A stretch of DNA of 64,000 nt from Halorubrum sp. Atlit-26R. GTDB lineage: Archaea; Halobacteriota; Halobacteria; Halobacteriales; Haloferacaceae. The position numbers and the translations under genes were made by a program. Positions 52,101 to 60,612 of the stretch are shown one piece after another (the stretch's first letter is position 1; every line of letters starts with the position of its first letter). The stretch spans positions 124,001 to 188,000 of the forward strand of contig NZ_QPLT01000001.1 in assembly GCF_003666015.1 (NCBI RefSeq). Reading direction: 5' to 3'. A model generated the notes under the pieces. It did no database searches, was not told where the DNA came from, and worked only from the letters and a program-made list of their open reading frames with translations.

Positions 52101-53387
52101 CTAACCGTCCATCTCAGCTCGCCACGCCGCCGGTAGCCGGGTGTACACGACCGCGTTGTCGACGAGCGCGTCGACCGGGACGTACTCGTCCGGGGCGTGG
52201 AGCGTGTCGGTCCCGAGCGCGAACTCGACGGTCGAGATCCCGGCGTTCCGGAGCTTCTTGGCGTCGCCGCCGCCCGTGGCGCTCCGCCTGAAGACGCGGT
52301 CCCCCGTCACGGCCGTCGCCGTCGACGCGACGGCCTCGACGAGCGGGCCGTCCGGGTCCTCCGCGGTGCCGATGCTCCAGGAGACGTCGGCGACCGTGAT
52401 CCCCTCGCAGTCGGCGACGCACTCGCGGATCCCCGCGAGCACGTCGGGCGTGTGGACGCCGGCGGTGAGGCGCACGTCGAGTTCGGCGCGCGCCGACTGA
52501 GGCACGGCGTTCACCGCGTCGCCGCCCTCGAAGACGCCGAGGTTGATCGACGGGTACCGGAACAGGTCCCGCGCGGTCGCCTCGCCCATCGACGGGGCGT
52601 AGTACTCGATCGACTCCTCGACGATCGGGTCCATCTCGGCGTCGATGTCGAGCCGCTCGGAACCGAACCGCCGGCGCAACCGCTTGACGGCGTCGTAGAG
52701 CCGGTCGACGGCGTTGACGCCGAGCGTCGGCCGGGAGCCGTGCGCCGCCTCGCCCGACGCCTCGAGCGTCAGCCAGATGCTGCCCCGGTCCGCGACCGTG
52801 ACGGAGTGGCGCCCCTCCTCGCAGGTCGGCTCGCCGATCACGCACGCGTCCGCGTCGAGCGCTCCCGCGTCGAGCAGCGCCGGGAGCCCGGCGTCGCCGC
52901 CCACCTCCTCGTCGCTCACGAACGCGAACAGCAGGTCGACGGGGGGATCCGTGTCGGTCGCCGCGAAGGCCCGGACCGCGAACAGCAGCGACGCCACGGC
53001 GCCCTTCATGTCGGTCGCCCCCCGGCCGTAGACACGACCGTCGGCGCGTTCGCCGAGCGGGTCGCGCGTCCACGCGTCGGCGTCGAACGGCACGGTGTCG
53101 AGGTGGCCGTTGTACAGCAGCGTGCGGTCGGACGCTCCCGGGACCCGCACGAGCAGGTTCGGCTTCGCCGGGTCGACCGCGAACCGCTCGACCTCGACCG
53201 GGAGCGGGTCGAGGTACCGCTCGATCGCGGCGACGATCTCGCGCGTGTCGCCGGGCGGATTCGACGTGTCGACCGCGAGCAGATCGAGGGCCAGCGAGAC
53301 CAGCGCCTCGCGGTTGGCCCGCACGTACTCGGCGGGAGCGTCGTCGCCGGCCGTCGTCGGTCGGGCCGTTCCCGTGTCGTCGACCAT
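52101..53387 (-). CDS. M20-family metallopeptidase (ArgE/DapE type)
   Basis: A 428-residue zinc hydrolase that cleaves amide bonds of acylated amino acids or dipeptides. The metal ligands are seen in LLYNGHLDTVPF, VYGRGATDMKGAVAS (with the bridging Asp) and VSDEEVGGDAGL (catalytic Glu pair). The ending contains the conserved ATGGGDAKKLRNAGI. A dimerisation domain starts at ASGEAAHGSRPTLGVNAVD. The exact substrate cannot be told. An ACAATACTG motif lies at 53433-53441, 46 bp before the start. Confidence 0.9.
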   Translation of the reverse strand: MVDDTGTARPTTAGDDAPAEYVRANREALVSLALDLLAVDTSNPPGDTREIVAAIERYLDPLPVEVERFAVDPAKPNLLVRVPGASDRTLLYNGHLDTVPFDADAWTRDPLGERADGRVYGRGATDMKGAVASLLFAVRAFAATDTDPPVDLLFAFVSDEEVGGDAGLPALLDAGALDADACVIGEPTCEEGRHSVTVADRGSIWLTLEASGEAAHGSRPTLGVNAVDRLYDAVKRLRRRFGSERLDIDAEMDPIVEESIEYYAPSMGEATARDLFRYPSINLGVFEGGDAVNAVPQSARAELDVRLTAGVHTPDVLAGIRECVADCEGITVADVSWSIGTAEDPDGPLVEAVASTATAVTGDRVFRRSATGGGDAKKLRNAGISTVEFALGTDTLHAPDEYVPVDALVDNAVVYTRLPAAWRAEMDG

Positions 53388-53432
53388 AGTGTCCCGTTCG
53401 GTCCCCAGCGATTTATTTATTTGTATGTTTTG

Positions 53433-53441
53433 TACAATACT
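53433..53441 (-). promoter_or_regulatory. AGTATTGT motif before the M20 gene
   Basis: On the minus strand this reads CAGTATTGT and is followed by ACAAAACATAC, forming a loose inverted repeat. It lies 46 bp upstream of the M20 start. The same core is found upstream of the HTH gene at nearly the same distance. Confidence 0.4.
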
Positions 53442-53469
53442 GCGACACGAGCGGGGGGCCGTACACGCG

Positions 53470-53889
53470 TCAGGGGTCGGGTCGAATCGGGCAATCCCCG
53501 CGTTCCTCCGCCTCGCGGCCGTACCGGTCTTCGAACTCCTGAATGAGCTGTCCGACGGTCGCGTACCAGCTGTTGAGCAGCCGCTGCATCTCGCGAGCGG
53601 CCTCCTCCGAGGTCCGCGGTCGGTACACGTAGTAGTACCCGCCCTGGTCGTAGTTCTCCTGCCGCTGGACGACGACGTCGGCGTCGACGAGCCGCGAAAT
53701 CGACCGGTACGCCGTCGACCGCTCGCAGTTCAGTCGGTCCGCCACGTCGTCCACGGTGAGGGCCCCGTCCGTCTGGTGGAGCTCCTGAAAGACCCGCCGA
53801 TCCCGCTCGTTGAGCCCGTGAACGCACTCTAAGAGGTCCAGACACTCCAGGTCGCGTTCGAGGTCCTCGCGCACTGAACCGGACGTCAT
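53470..53889 (-). CDS. Winged-helix transcriptional regulator (TrmB/MarR-like)
   Basis: A 139-residue DNA-binding protein. The winged helix-turn-helix is at about 35-95: DRRVFQELHQTDGALTVDDVADRLNCERSTAYRSISRLVDADVVVQRQENYDQGGYYYVYRP. A C-terminal helix (EMQRLLNSWYATVGQLIQEFED) would make dimers. The start is ATG 53889. It lies next to genes of the sulfur region, and its own promoter has an ACAATACTGTAT motif 48 bp before the start, so autoregulation is plausible. It overlaps the M20 promoter region on its downstream side. Confidence 0.85.
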   Translation of the reverse strand: MTSGSVREDLERDLECLDLLECVHGLNERDRRVFQELHQTDGALTVDDVADRLNCERSTAYRSISRLVDADVVVQRQENYDQGGYYYVYRPRTSEEAAREMQRLLNSWYATVGQLIQEFEDRYGREAEERGDCPIRPDP

Positions 53890-53936
53890 ATCGAACAGTA
53901 GGGCGGCAGAGCGGGTTAAAGTTGTTCCCGAATAGC

Positions 53937-53948
53937 ACAATACTGTAT
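53937..53948 (-). promoter_or_regulatory. AGTATTGT motif before the HTH regulator gene
   Basis: On the minus strand it reads ATACAGTATTGT, 48 bp before the start codon of the regulator. It is in the intergenic region shared with the DUF302 gene on the other strand. Confidence 0.4.
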
Positions 53949-54049
53949 CGCCCGGAAGCCGCGCGGTCGATGCCCAGCTGGCCGCGTCTCCGCTCTCTCC
54001 GCGTGCCATCCGAAGAGCCTTTGTTACGTAGGCCCAAGACAGTACACGA

Positions 54050-54490
54050 ATGACGCTTCCCATCGACCCGACGCAGATCGACCCGGACGACATCGGCGAA
54101 CAGCAGGCCACCCTCGAAATGGACCACGAGGAGGCGATCGAACACGTCCGCGAGGTGTTCACCGACGCCGGGTTCGGCGTCCCCGTCGAGTTCTCGCCGT
54201 CCGAGATGCTCAACGAGAAGGTCGACGCGGGTCGCGACCCCTACTACGTGCTGGGCGCGTGTAACCCCGAGGTCGCCGACCGCGCGCTCGACGCGAGCGA
54301 CAACAAGCTCGGCGCGCTGATGCCGTGTAACGTCGTGGTCTGGGAGGAGGAGCCCGGCGTCCAGCGCGTCTACCACGTCTCTATCATGCGCATCGCCCGG
54401 CTCGTGGGGATGACGCCGGACGACGACGTGATGGCGGACATTATCGCCGACACCGGCGAAATCGTCGACGAGGCGTTCGAGAACCTGTAG
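54050..54490 (+). CDS. DUF302 domain protein
   Basis: A 146-residue protein with a DUF302 domain: ATLEMDHEEAIEHVREVFTDAGFGVPVEF, YYVLGACNPEVADRALDASDNKLGALMPCNVVVWEE and YHVSIMRIARLVG. The conserved cysteines in GACNP and MPCN are of the kind seen across this family, which is linked to redox or sulfur metabolism in many genomes, though its biochemical role is unclear. It is divergent from the HTH regulator, sharing a 160-bp promoter region that contains the AGTATTGT motif. Confidence 0.84.
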   Translation: MTLPIDPTQIDPDDIGEQQATLEMDHEEAIEHVREVFTDAGFGVPVEFSPSEMLNEKVDAGRDPYYVLGACNPEVADRALDASDNKLGALMPCNVVVWEEEPGVQRVYHVSIMRIARLVGMTPDDDVMADIIADTGEIVDEAFENL

Positions 54491-54556
54491 TCGGGCTCCG
54501 TCTCCGTTCCCGTCCCGATTCCACACGTACTTATCCGCGACCGCCGACCGACCGGT

Positions 54557-55492
54557 ATGAACCTCGCCGATTCGCGCGTCCTCGTCACCGGGGGCGCCGG
54601 CCTCGTCGGGAGCCACCTCGCGGCCGACCTGCTCGACCGCGGCGCGACCGTGCGCGTCGCCGACGACCTCTCGAAGGGGACCCGAGATCGGGTGCCCGAG
54701 GGCGCGGAGTTCGTCGAGGCGGACGTGACCGACGCCGACGACGTCGCTCGCGCGGTCACCGACGACCTCGATATCGTCTTCCACTTCGCGGCGTACACCG
54801 ACACGAATTACGACGACGACCGCGAGCTGTTCGAGGAGAACACCGAGATGACGTACAACGTCTTGGAGCGGATGCGCGAGGTCGGCGTCGACCGGTTCGC
54901 GTTCACCTCCTCCTCGACGGTGTACGGCGAGGCGCCGCGGCCGACGCCGGAGGACTACGCGCCGATGGAGCCCATCTCGATCTACGGCTCCTCGAAGCTC
55001 GCCGACGAGGCGCTGATCTCGACGTTCGCGCACTCCTACGGGGTCCGGTCGTGGGTGTTCCGCTTCGCGAACATCGTCGGCCCGCGCCAGCGCGGCAACG
55101 TGATCCCCGACTTCATCGAGAAGTTGGACGAGGACCCGACGGAGCTGGAGATCCTCGGCGACGGCCGCCAGGAGAAGTCGTACATGCACGTCTCCGAGTG
55201 CGTCGACGCCATCCGGCACGTCGTCGAGCACGCGGACGACGCGTACAACGTGTACAACCTCGGGACGCGGACGACCACCTCCGTCACCGACATCGCCGAC
55301 ATCGTGAGCGAGGAGCTGGGCGTGGAGCCGGAGTACGCCTACACCGGCGGCGATCGCGGCTGGACCGGCGACGTGCCGAAGATGCGCCTGTCGATCGAGA
55401 AGCTCACGGACCTCGGGTGGGAGCCGTCGATCGAGAGCGACGCGGCCGTGCGGCGCAGCGCGCGCGAGCTGATCGACGAGATTGTCTCGTAA
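54557..55492 (+). CDS. NAD-dependent sugar-nucleotide epimerase/dehydratase
   Basis: A 311-residue extended SDR enzyme. It has VLVTGGAGLVGSHLAADLLDRG for NAD binding, FHFAAYTDTNYDDD, the catalytic YGSSKLADEALIS (YxxxK) and the family loop FRFANIVGPRQRGNVIPDFI. It is probably a UDP-glucose 4-epimerase or dehydratase of the GalE/RfbB group acting on UDP- or dTDP-sugars for surface glycans. The specificity is not readable. It is monocistronic. Confidence 0.88.
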   Translation: MNLADSRVLVTGGAGLVGSHLAADLLDRGATVRVADDLSKGTRDRVPEGAEFVEADVTDADDVARAVTDDLDIVFHFAAYTDTNYDDDRELFEENTEMTYNVLERMREVGVDRFAFTSSSTVYGEAPRPTPEDYAPMEPISIYGSSKLADEALISTFAHSYGVRSWVFRFANIVGPRQRGNVIPDFIEKLDEDPTELEILGDGRQEKSYMHVSECVDAIRHVVEHADDAYNVYNLGTRTTTSVTDIADIVSEELGVEPEYAYTGGDRGWTGDVPKMRLSIEKLTDLGWEPSIESDAAVRRSARELIDEIVS

Positions 55493-55524
55493 GAATACGA
55501 CCCCGGGCTCGGCTGTTCTGCGGG

Positions 55525-55560
55525 AGGTGCTTCCGAACTCCCGGCCGCTCGGTTATAAAT
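55525..55560 (+). repeat. Solo decayed promoter-like unit
   Basis: GTGCTTCCGAACTCCCGGCCGCTCGGTTATAAAT resembles the unit found before copies B, C and F, with the repeat's 5' end followed by a TATA-like box. No structured element follows in this orientation. The rest of 55561-55710 is AT-richer with no gene seen. Confidence 0.4.
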
Positions 55561-55725
55561 AGTCGGCTCTGGTGAAATTCTCAGCAAGTGATATATTCTG
55601 CCCCAGCAACGGTCAATACAGGGGTTAGCGGTGAGCGATAACGGGAGTGAGTATCGCAGATCGGTAGCAGCGATTCGGTGTTTAAATGGTCGCCAGCGGC
55701 ACCGACGGTCGCTTATAAATGGCAG

Positions 55726-55991
55726 GCGGTGGCGCGCCTGCGAGCGGCCGGAGCGAAGCGGAGGCCGCGAGCCAGCCCGCGAGGGAGTCAGTCGCCGGAG
55801 CGAAGCGGAGGCGACTGACGAGGCTGGGGAGGTGTGAGGTGCGGTCGCTGTGCGGGGCAGGGTGGGACTCAAAGGGGCAGTCGCGAGGGCGAAGCACGCC
55901 GCAGTAAGCACCGCAAGGAGCGAGTGAAACGAGCGACTGAGGAGCGCAGCAAGGCGCGCGAGCCGTCGCGACTGGGGCTTTGGAGATCCTC
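55726..55991 (-). repeat. Structured dispersed repeat, copy D (inverted)
   Basis: Read on the minus strand it has the same order of parts: a CTCCAAAGCCCCAG start (GAGGATCTCC at its very 5' end), hairpin 1 closed by CAGTCGCGA and TCGCGACTG, the CTGCCCCTTTGAGTCCCACCC linker, and hairpin 2 with GTCAGTCGCC and GGCGACTGAC (plus coordinates 55810-55819 and 55787-55796). Hairpin 3 has CGCGGCC and GGCCG. A TTTATAAAT lies 27 bp upstream (56010-56018) and another CTTATAAAT beyond its 3' end (55712-55720). The gap 55493-56539 holds this element, copy E and their flanks. Confidence 0.8.
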
Positions 55992-56189
55992 ATCCCACCA
56001 GCCTCAAGCATTTATAAACAGTCAACGGCAAAACCGAGATTCTACTTATAAATGGCCTCACTTACGACGTACTACACGTACTCCCGCTACCGATTAGGTA
56101 GCACTCTTCAGCGACTAGACGTTTCAGGTGAACTCTGTCTGAAGAATAGGATTTCAACAGCGGCAAATAATCGTCTGTAGACCTGCGGT

Positions 56190-56443
56190 GAACACTTCCA
56201 AAGCCCCAGTCGCGAGGCGGGCGCACGCTCGCTGCGCTCCTCGGTCGCTCACAGGTTCGCTCCCTGCGGTGCTTACGTCGCCTGCGCCCGCCTCGCGGCT
56301 GCCCCTTTGAGCCCCGCCCCGTACCGCTCCGCACGGCACCTCACACCTCCCCAGCCTCGCCGCTCGCTCCCTTCGGTCGCTCGCGGCGTCCCTCGCGCGG
56401 TGCTGTTCGGCCGCGATGCGGCCTCACAGGCACGCGCCACCGC
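56190..56443 (+). repeat. Structured dispersed repeat, copy E
   Basis: It starts GAACACTTCCAAAGCCCCAG. Hairpin 1 arms are AGTCGCGAGGCGGGCGCA (56208-56225) and TGCGCCCGCCTCGCGGCT (56283-56300). Hairpin 2 is closed by CGCCGC/GCGGCG, and hairpin 3 is short (CGGCCGC/GCGGCC). There is no TATA-like box 30 bp before it and no 57-bp unit, so it may be a silent or truncated copy. The argS start codon lies about 100 bp downstream. Confidence 0.78.
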
Positions 56444-56539
56444 GGTTCGTAGAGTCTCACGTTTCGCCCCACCGATTTCCCGTCTTCCGTTTCGAGCCGG
56501 TTCGGAAGGGCCTTTTAACCCGCCCGTCGAACGGACGGT

Positions 56540-58348
56540 ATGTTCAGGCAGTTCCGGTCGGAGGTCGAGGCGGCGCTCGCGGACGCGCTCGCCGATCTCG
56601 ACCTCCCGACCGACGACCTCGGCATCGAACGCCCGCCCGACGACATGGACGCGACGCTCGCCTCCAGCGTCGCCTTCCGGCTCGCGGGCGAGGTCGGCGC
56701 GCCCCCGCCGCAGGTGGCGGGCGAGGTCGCCGAAGCGGTATCGGTCGAAGGCGCCGACTACATCGCGAGCGTCGACACCGCCGGGCCGTACGTGAACTTC
56801 CACGCCAACGAGCGCTACCTCGCGGACACGCTCGATTCGGCGGCCGTCGACGGCGACTACGGCGCGCTCCCCGACCGGGACGCGTCGGTCGTGGTCGAGC
56901 ACACCAGCGCGAACCCGACCGGCCCGGTCCACGTCGGCCGCGCGCGCAACCCCATCGTCGGCGACGCCGTCGCGAACCTCATGGAGTACGCGGGGTACGA
57001 CGTCGACCGTCACTACTACGTCAACGACGCCGGCCGCCAGATGGCGGTGTTCACGTGGGCCTACGAGCGGTTCGACGAGGCCGACCTCGACGCCGAGCCC
57101 GCGCGCGACCGCGCGGAGTACGACCTCGTGCGCTACTACCGGAAGGGGAACGCCTTCCTCGAAGAGGCCGACGCCGACGCGGTCGAGGCCGCGGAGGCGG
57201 AGATTCAGGACATCCTTCAGGGGCTCGAAGCCGGCGACGAGGCGACCTACGAGCGCGTCGGCGAGGTCGTCGACACCGTCCTCGGCGGGATGAAAGAGTG
57301 CCTCGCGCGGCTCCCCGCGGAGTTCGACGAGTTCGTCAAGGAGACGCGGTTCATGCGCGACGGCTCGACCGACGACATCGCGGCGCGGCTCAAGGAGACC
57401 GATCAGGCCGTCTACGAGGAGGACGCCTGGCAGCTGGAGCTCGACGAGTGGGGGATCGACAAGAACCTCGTCTTCCTGCGCTCGGACGACACGAGCCTCT
57501 ACACCACCCGCGACCTGGCCCACCACGAGTGGAAGTTCGCGAACTACGACCGCGCGGTCACGGTCCTCGGCGAGGACCACAAGCTCCAGGCCGACCAGCT
57601 GGACGCGACCCTCGAGCTGCTCGGCAACGACACCGACCGGCTCGGCCACGTCATCTACTCGTACGTCAACCTCCCCGACGGGAAGATGTCGACTCGGCGG
57701 GGGACCGGCGTGATGCTCGACGACCTGCTCGACGAGGCGATCGACCGCGCCCGCGACGCCGTCGAGTCCCGGATGGACGACCGCATCCGCGACGACGACC
57801 TCACCGAGGCGGACGTCGAGCGCATCGCCCACCAGGTGGGGATCGGCGCGGTCCGGTACGACATCGTCTCCAAGCAGCCCGCGAAGGCGATCACCTTCGA
57901 GTGGGAGGACGCGCTCGACTTCGAGGCGCAGTCGGCCCCGTTCGTCCAGTACGTCCACGCGCGCTGCGCCGGGATCCTCGACGAGGCCGCGGCCGAGGGC
58001 GTCGACGTGCCTGGCGTGACCGCCGACGCCGACGGGCGTGTCGACCCCGACGCGCTCGACGTGGACGCGAGCGCTCTCGAAACCGAGGAAGCCCGCGAGC
58101 TCCTCCGTGAGGTCGCCAGATTCCCCGCAGCGATCGAGGCGGCGGCGGACGACCTCGAACCGCACACGATCGCGACGTTCACCCGCGAGTTCGCCGACGC
58201 GTACAACGCCTTCTACCGCGAGTGCCCGGTCGTGACCGCCGAGACCGACGAGCTGCGGGACGCCCGCGTCGCGGTCGTCGCGGCCGCGAAGCACACGATG
58301 GCGAACGCGCTCGACGTGCTGGGCGTCGAGGCGCCGGAGTCGATGTAG
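56540..58348 (+). CDS. argS: Arginyl-tRNA synthetase
   Basis: A 602-residue class I aminoacyl-tRNA synthetase that charges tRNA-Arg. The N-terminal Add-1 domain (about 1-100) ends in [11 protein letters not shown]. The HIGH-type motif is [13 protein letters not shown] and the KMSKS-type motif is [12 protein letters not shown]. The C-terminal anticodon-binding helical domain has YVHARCAGI and the final [17 protein letters not shown] 56540 fits the usual start, and the preceding TTTTAAC at 56513-56519 is AT-rich promoter sequence. It is likely monocistronic. Confidence 0.96.
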   Translation: MFRQFRSEVEAALADALADLDLPTDDLGIERPPDDMDATLASSVAFRLAGEVGAPPPQVAGEVAEAVSVEGADYIASVDTAGPYVNFHANERYLADTLDSAAVDGDYGALPDRDASVVVEHTSANPTGPVHVGRARNPIVGDAVANLMEYAGYDVDRHYYVNDAGRQMAVFTWAYERFDEADLDAEPARDRAEYDLVRYYRKGNAFLEEADADAVEAAEAEIQDILQGLEAGDEATYERVGEVVDTVLGGMKECLARLPAEFDEFVKETRFMRDGSTDDIAARLKETDQAVYEEDAWQLELDEWGIDKNLVFLRSDDTSLYTTRDLAHHEWKFANYDRAVTVLGEDHKLQADQLDATLELLGNDTDRLGHVIYSYVNLPDGKMSTRRGTGVMLDDLLDEAIDRARDAVESRMDDRIRDDDLTEADVERIAHQVGIGAVRYDIVSKQPAKAITFEWEDALDFEAQSAPFVQYVHARCAGILDEAAAEGVDVPGVTADADGRVDPDALDVDASALETEEARELLREVARFPAAIEAAADDLEPHTIATFTREFADAYNAFYRECPVVTAETDELRDARVAVVAAAKHTMANALDVLGVEAPESM

Positions 58349-58401
58349 GATCGGGGCTGTCGAGTTCGGCCTTCTTCGGGTGCTGATCGGGGGTCGGTAG
58401 A

Positions 58402-58458
58402 GAGTGCTTCCAAAGCCCCAGTCGCTCGCTTATAAATGGCTGATCGCGGATCGGCGGC
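58402..58458 (+). promoter_or_regulatory. 57-bp promoter-like unit upstream of repeat copy F
   Basis: GAGTGCTTCCAAAGCCCCAG and TCGCTCG are followed by CTTATAAAT at 58429-58437, placed exactly 30 bp before the conserved GAACACC at 58459. The CAG-to-CAG distance is 57 bp (58420 to 58477). Confidence 0.6.
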
Positions 58459-58737
58459 GAACACCTCCAAAGCCCCAGCCGCGAGGACAGCGCACGCTCG
58501 CTGCGGTCCTCGGTCGCTCGCCCTGCTCGCTCCCTGTGGTCCTTGCGTCGCCTGCGCTGTCCTCACGGCTGCCCCTTTGAGTCCCGCCCCACACAGCACC
58601 GCCCCGCGCCTCACGCCTCCCCAGCCTCGTCGGGCGCATCCTTCGGGCTCCCTCCGGTCGCCCTCGAAGCGCCCGACTCCCTCGCGCGTGCTCCTCGCGG
58701 CCGCCGAGGGCGGCCACTCGGAGGCACGCGCCACCGC
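58459..58737 (+). repeat. Structured dispersed repeat, copy F
   Basis: It starts GAACACCTCCAAAGCCCCAG. Hairpin 1 arms are AGCCGCGAGGACAGCGCA and TGCGCTGTCCTCACGGCT. The linker is CTGCCCCTTTGAGTCCCGCCCC. Hairpin 2 is GTCGGGCGC (58629-58637) with GCGCCCGAC (58669-58677). Hairpin 3 has GCGCGTGC/GCACGCGC outside and GGCCGCC/GGCGGCC inside. A TTTATAAAT follows at 58744-58752. It fills the gap between argS and prf1; the remaining 58753-58844 probably holds the prf1 promoter. Confidence 0.83.
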
Positions 58738-58844
58738 ACGGTGTTTATAAATGGTCGTGCGCTTAGCGACCCGTGCGACCCGCTACCGACGCGCCGGCCG
58801 GGAGGTCAAAGCTTACTTACACGCACGCGACCGTATTTCAGGCA

Positions 58845-60095
58845 ATGAGTAGCGACGCACAGGAGGCGAACGAGGACCGCCGGAAGTACGAGTTCCGCAA
58901 GGTCATCGAGGAGCTCAAAGACTACGAGGGCTCCGGCACCCAGCTCGTCACCATCTACATCCCCGAGGACAAGCAGATCTCCGACGTGGTGGCCCACGTC
59001 ACCCAAGAGCACAGCGAGGCGTCCAACATCAAGTCGAAGCAGACCCGGACCGCCGTTCAGGACGCGCTCACGTCGATCAAGGACCGACTGCGCTACTACG
59101 ACACGTTCCCGCCCGACAACGGGATCGTGATCTTCTCGGGCGCGATCGACAGCGGCGGCGGCCAGACCGACATGGTCACGCGGACGCTGGAGTCACCCCC
59201 GCAGCCCGTCGAGTCGTTCCGATACCACTGCGACTCGGAGTTCCTCACCGAGCCGCTCGAACACATGCTCGAAGACTCCGGGCTGTTCGGGCTCATCGTC
59301 TTGGACCGCCGCGAGGCGAACGTCGGCTGGCTGAAGGGGAAACGCGTCGAGCCCGTCAAGTCCGCCTCCTCGCTCGTCCCCGGCAAACAGCGGAAGGGTG
59401 GCCAGTCCGCCCAGCGGTTCGCCCGCCTCCGGCTCGAAGCGATCGACAACTTCTACCAGGAGGTCGCGGGAATGGCCAACGACCTGTTCGTCGACAAGCG
59501 CCACGAGCTCGACGGCATCCTCGTCGGCGGCCCCTCGCCGACGAAAGACGAGTTCCTCGACGGCGACTACCTCCACCACGAGCTCCAGGACAAGGTGCTG
59601 GGCAAGTTCGACGTCGCCTACACCGACGAGTCCGGGCTGAAGGACCTCGTCGACGCGGGCCAGGAGGCGCTCGCCGACCAGGAGATCGTCCAGGACAAAA
59701 ACGACATGGAGGAGTTCTTCGAGAAGCTCAACACCGGGCAGGAAGCCACCTACGGGTTCGAACAGACCCGTCGGAACCTGATCATGGGCTCCGTCGACCG
59801 GCTGCTCATCTCCGAGGACCTCCGCTCCGACGTCGTCGTCTACGAGTGCCCGAACGACCACGAGGAGTACGAGGTGGTCGACGCCCGGCACTCGACGCCC
59901 GACCACGAGTGTAGCGAGTGCGGCGACGAGGCCGCGGTCGAGGAGCGCGAGGACGTCATCGAACACCTGATGGCCATCGCCGAGCAGCGCGGCACGGAGA
60001 CCCGGTTCATCTCCACGGACTTCGAGAAGGGCGAGCAGCTGCTCGACGCGTTCGGCGGCATCGCCGGCATCCTACGCTACTCGACCGGCGTCTAA
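58845..60095 (+). CDS. prf1: Peptide chain release factor aRF1
   Basis: A 416-residue archaeal/eukaryotic-type release factor that reads all three stop codons. The stop-codon-recognising NIKS motif is in ASNIKSKQTRTAVQ (about residue 63), and the peptide-release GGQ is in RKGGQSAQRF (about 185). A C-terminal mini-zinc region contains CPNDHEEYE and CSECG. ATG 58845 (MSSDAQEANEDRRKYEFRK) fits the family; the frame is open upstream to 58773, but the extra part is not conserved. Confidence 0.96.
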   Translation: MSSDAQEANEDRRKYEFRKVIEELKDYEGSGTQLVTIYIPEDKQISDVVAHVTQEHSEASNIKSKQTRTAVQDALTSIKDRLRYYDTFPPDNGIVIFSGAIDSGGGQTDMVTRTLESPPQPVESFRYHCDSEFLTEPLEHMLEDSGLFGLIVLDRREANVGWLKGKRVEPVKSASSLVPGKQRKGGQSAQRFARLRLEAIDNFYQEVAGMANDLFVDKRHELDGILVGGPSPTKDEFLDGDYLHHELQDKVLGKFDVAYTDESGLKDLVDAGQEALADQEIVQDKNDMEEFFEKLNTGQEATYGFEQTRRNLIMGSVDRLLISEDLRSDVVVYECPNDHEEYEVVDARHSTPDHECSECGDEAAVEEREDVIEHLMAIAEQRGTETRFISTDFEKGEQLLDAFGGIAGILRYSTGV

Positions 60096-60125
60096 GGACC
60101 GCTGACGGGGATTTCTGCGGCCGCG

Positions 60126-60569
60126 CTACTGCTGTTCCGGCTCGACCGGCGCGGCCGCGACCTCCAGGCACGCGCAGGCGTCGGACTCGGGGTCGAAGCA
60201 GTCCGGGCACTCCGGCTGGCGGTCGATGATCGTGTCGAGCCGCTCGGCGACCGTGTCGTCGATGACGGCCTCCAGCTCGCGGGCCTCCGCCTGGAAGTCC
60301 TCGACCGCGAGGACGTTCGCGAGGAAGCGCTCGATGATACAGTAGGTCTGGAGGGCGTCCCGCGCCCGGACGATGCCGTCGTCGGTCAACGTGACGCCCT
60401 TGTACTTCTCGTGTTCGGCGAGCCCGCGCTCCTCGAGCTTGCCGATCATCTCGTTGGCGCTGGCCGGGCTGACGCCGAGCGAGTCGGCGATCGACCCGGT
60501 CGAGGCGGGGCCGTCTTCGCTGTCCTGTACGACGTATATCGTCTTGAGGTACTGGTCTGCGGTGTTCAC
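60126..60569 (-). CDS. DtxR/SirR-family metal-dependent regulator
   Basis: A 147-residue regulator. The N-terminal winged helix is at about 1-65: ADQYLKTIYVVQDSEDGPASTGSIADSLGVSPASANEMIGKLEERGLAEHEKYKGVTLTDDG. The dimerisation and metal-binding part follows, with RFLANVLAVEDFQAEAREL. The C-terminal tail has a cysteine cluster (CPDCFDPESDACACLE), and no SH3-like third domain. Proteins of this family repress iron or manganese uptake genes when metal is present. It is a good candidate to bind the five TTTAGG-N4-CCTAAA sites at 29-40 kb. Confidence 0.88.
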   Translation of the reverse strand: MNTADQYLKTIYVVQDSEDGPASTGSIADSLGVSPASANEMIGKLEERGLAEHEKYKGVTLTDDGIVRARDALQTYCIIERFLANVLAVEDFQAEARELEAVIDDTVAERLDTIIDRQPECPDCFDPESDACACLEVAAAPVEPEQQ

Positions 60570-60612
60570 GGCTGTCCTCCGTCGGCGCTCGTCGGCGACT
60601 CGTCTGCCCGGT

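Noticed and set aside
55631-56097. Short frames inside the repeats as hypothetical proteins
   Set aside because: All frames over the elements give Arg/Ala/Ser-rich translations, and conservation follows hairpin pairing, not codons.
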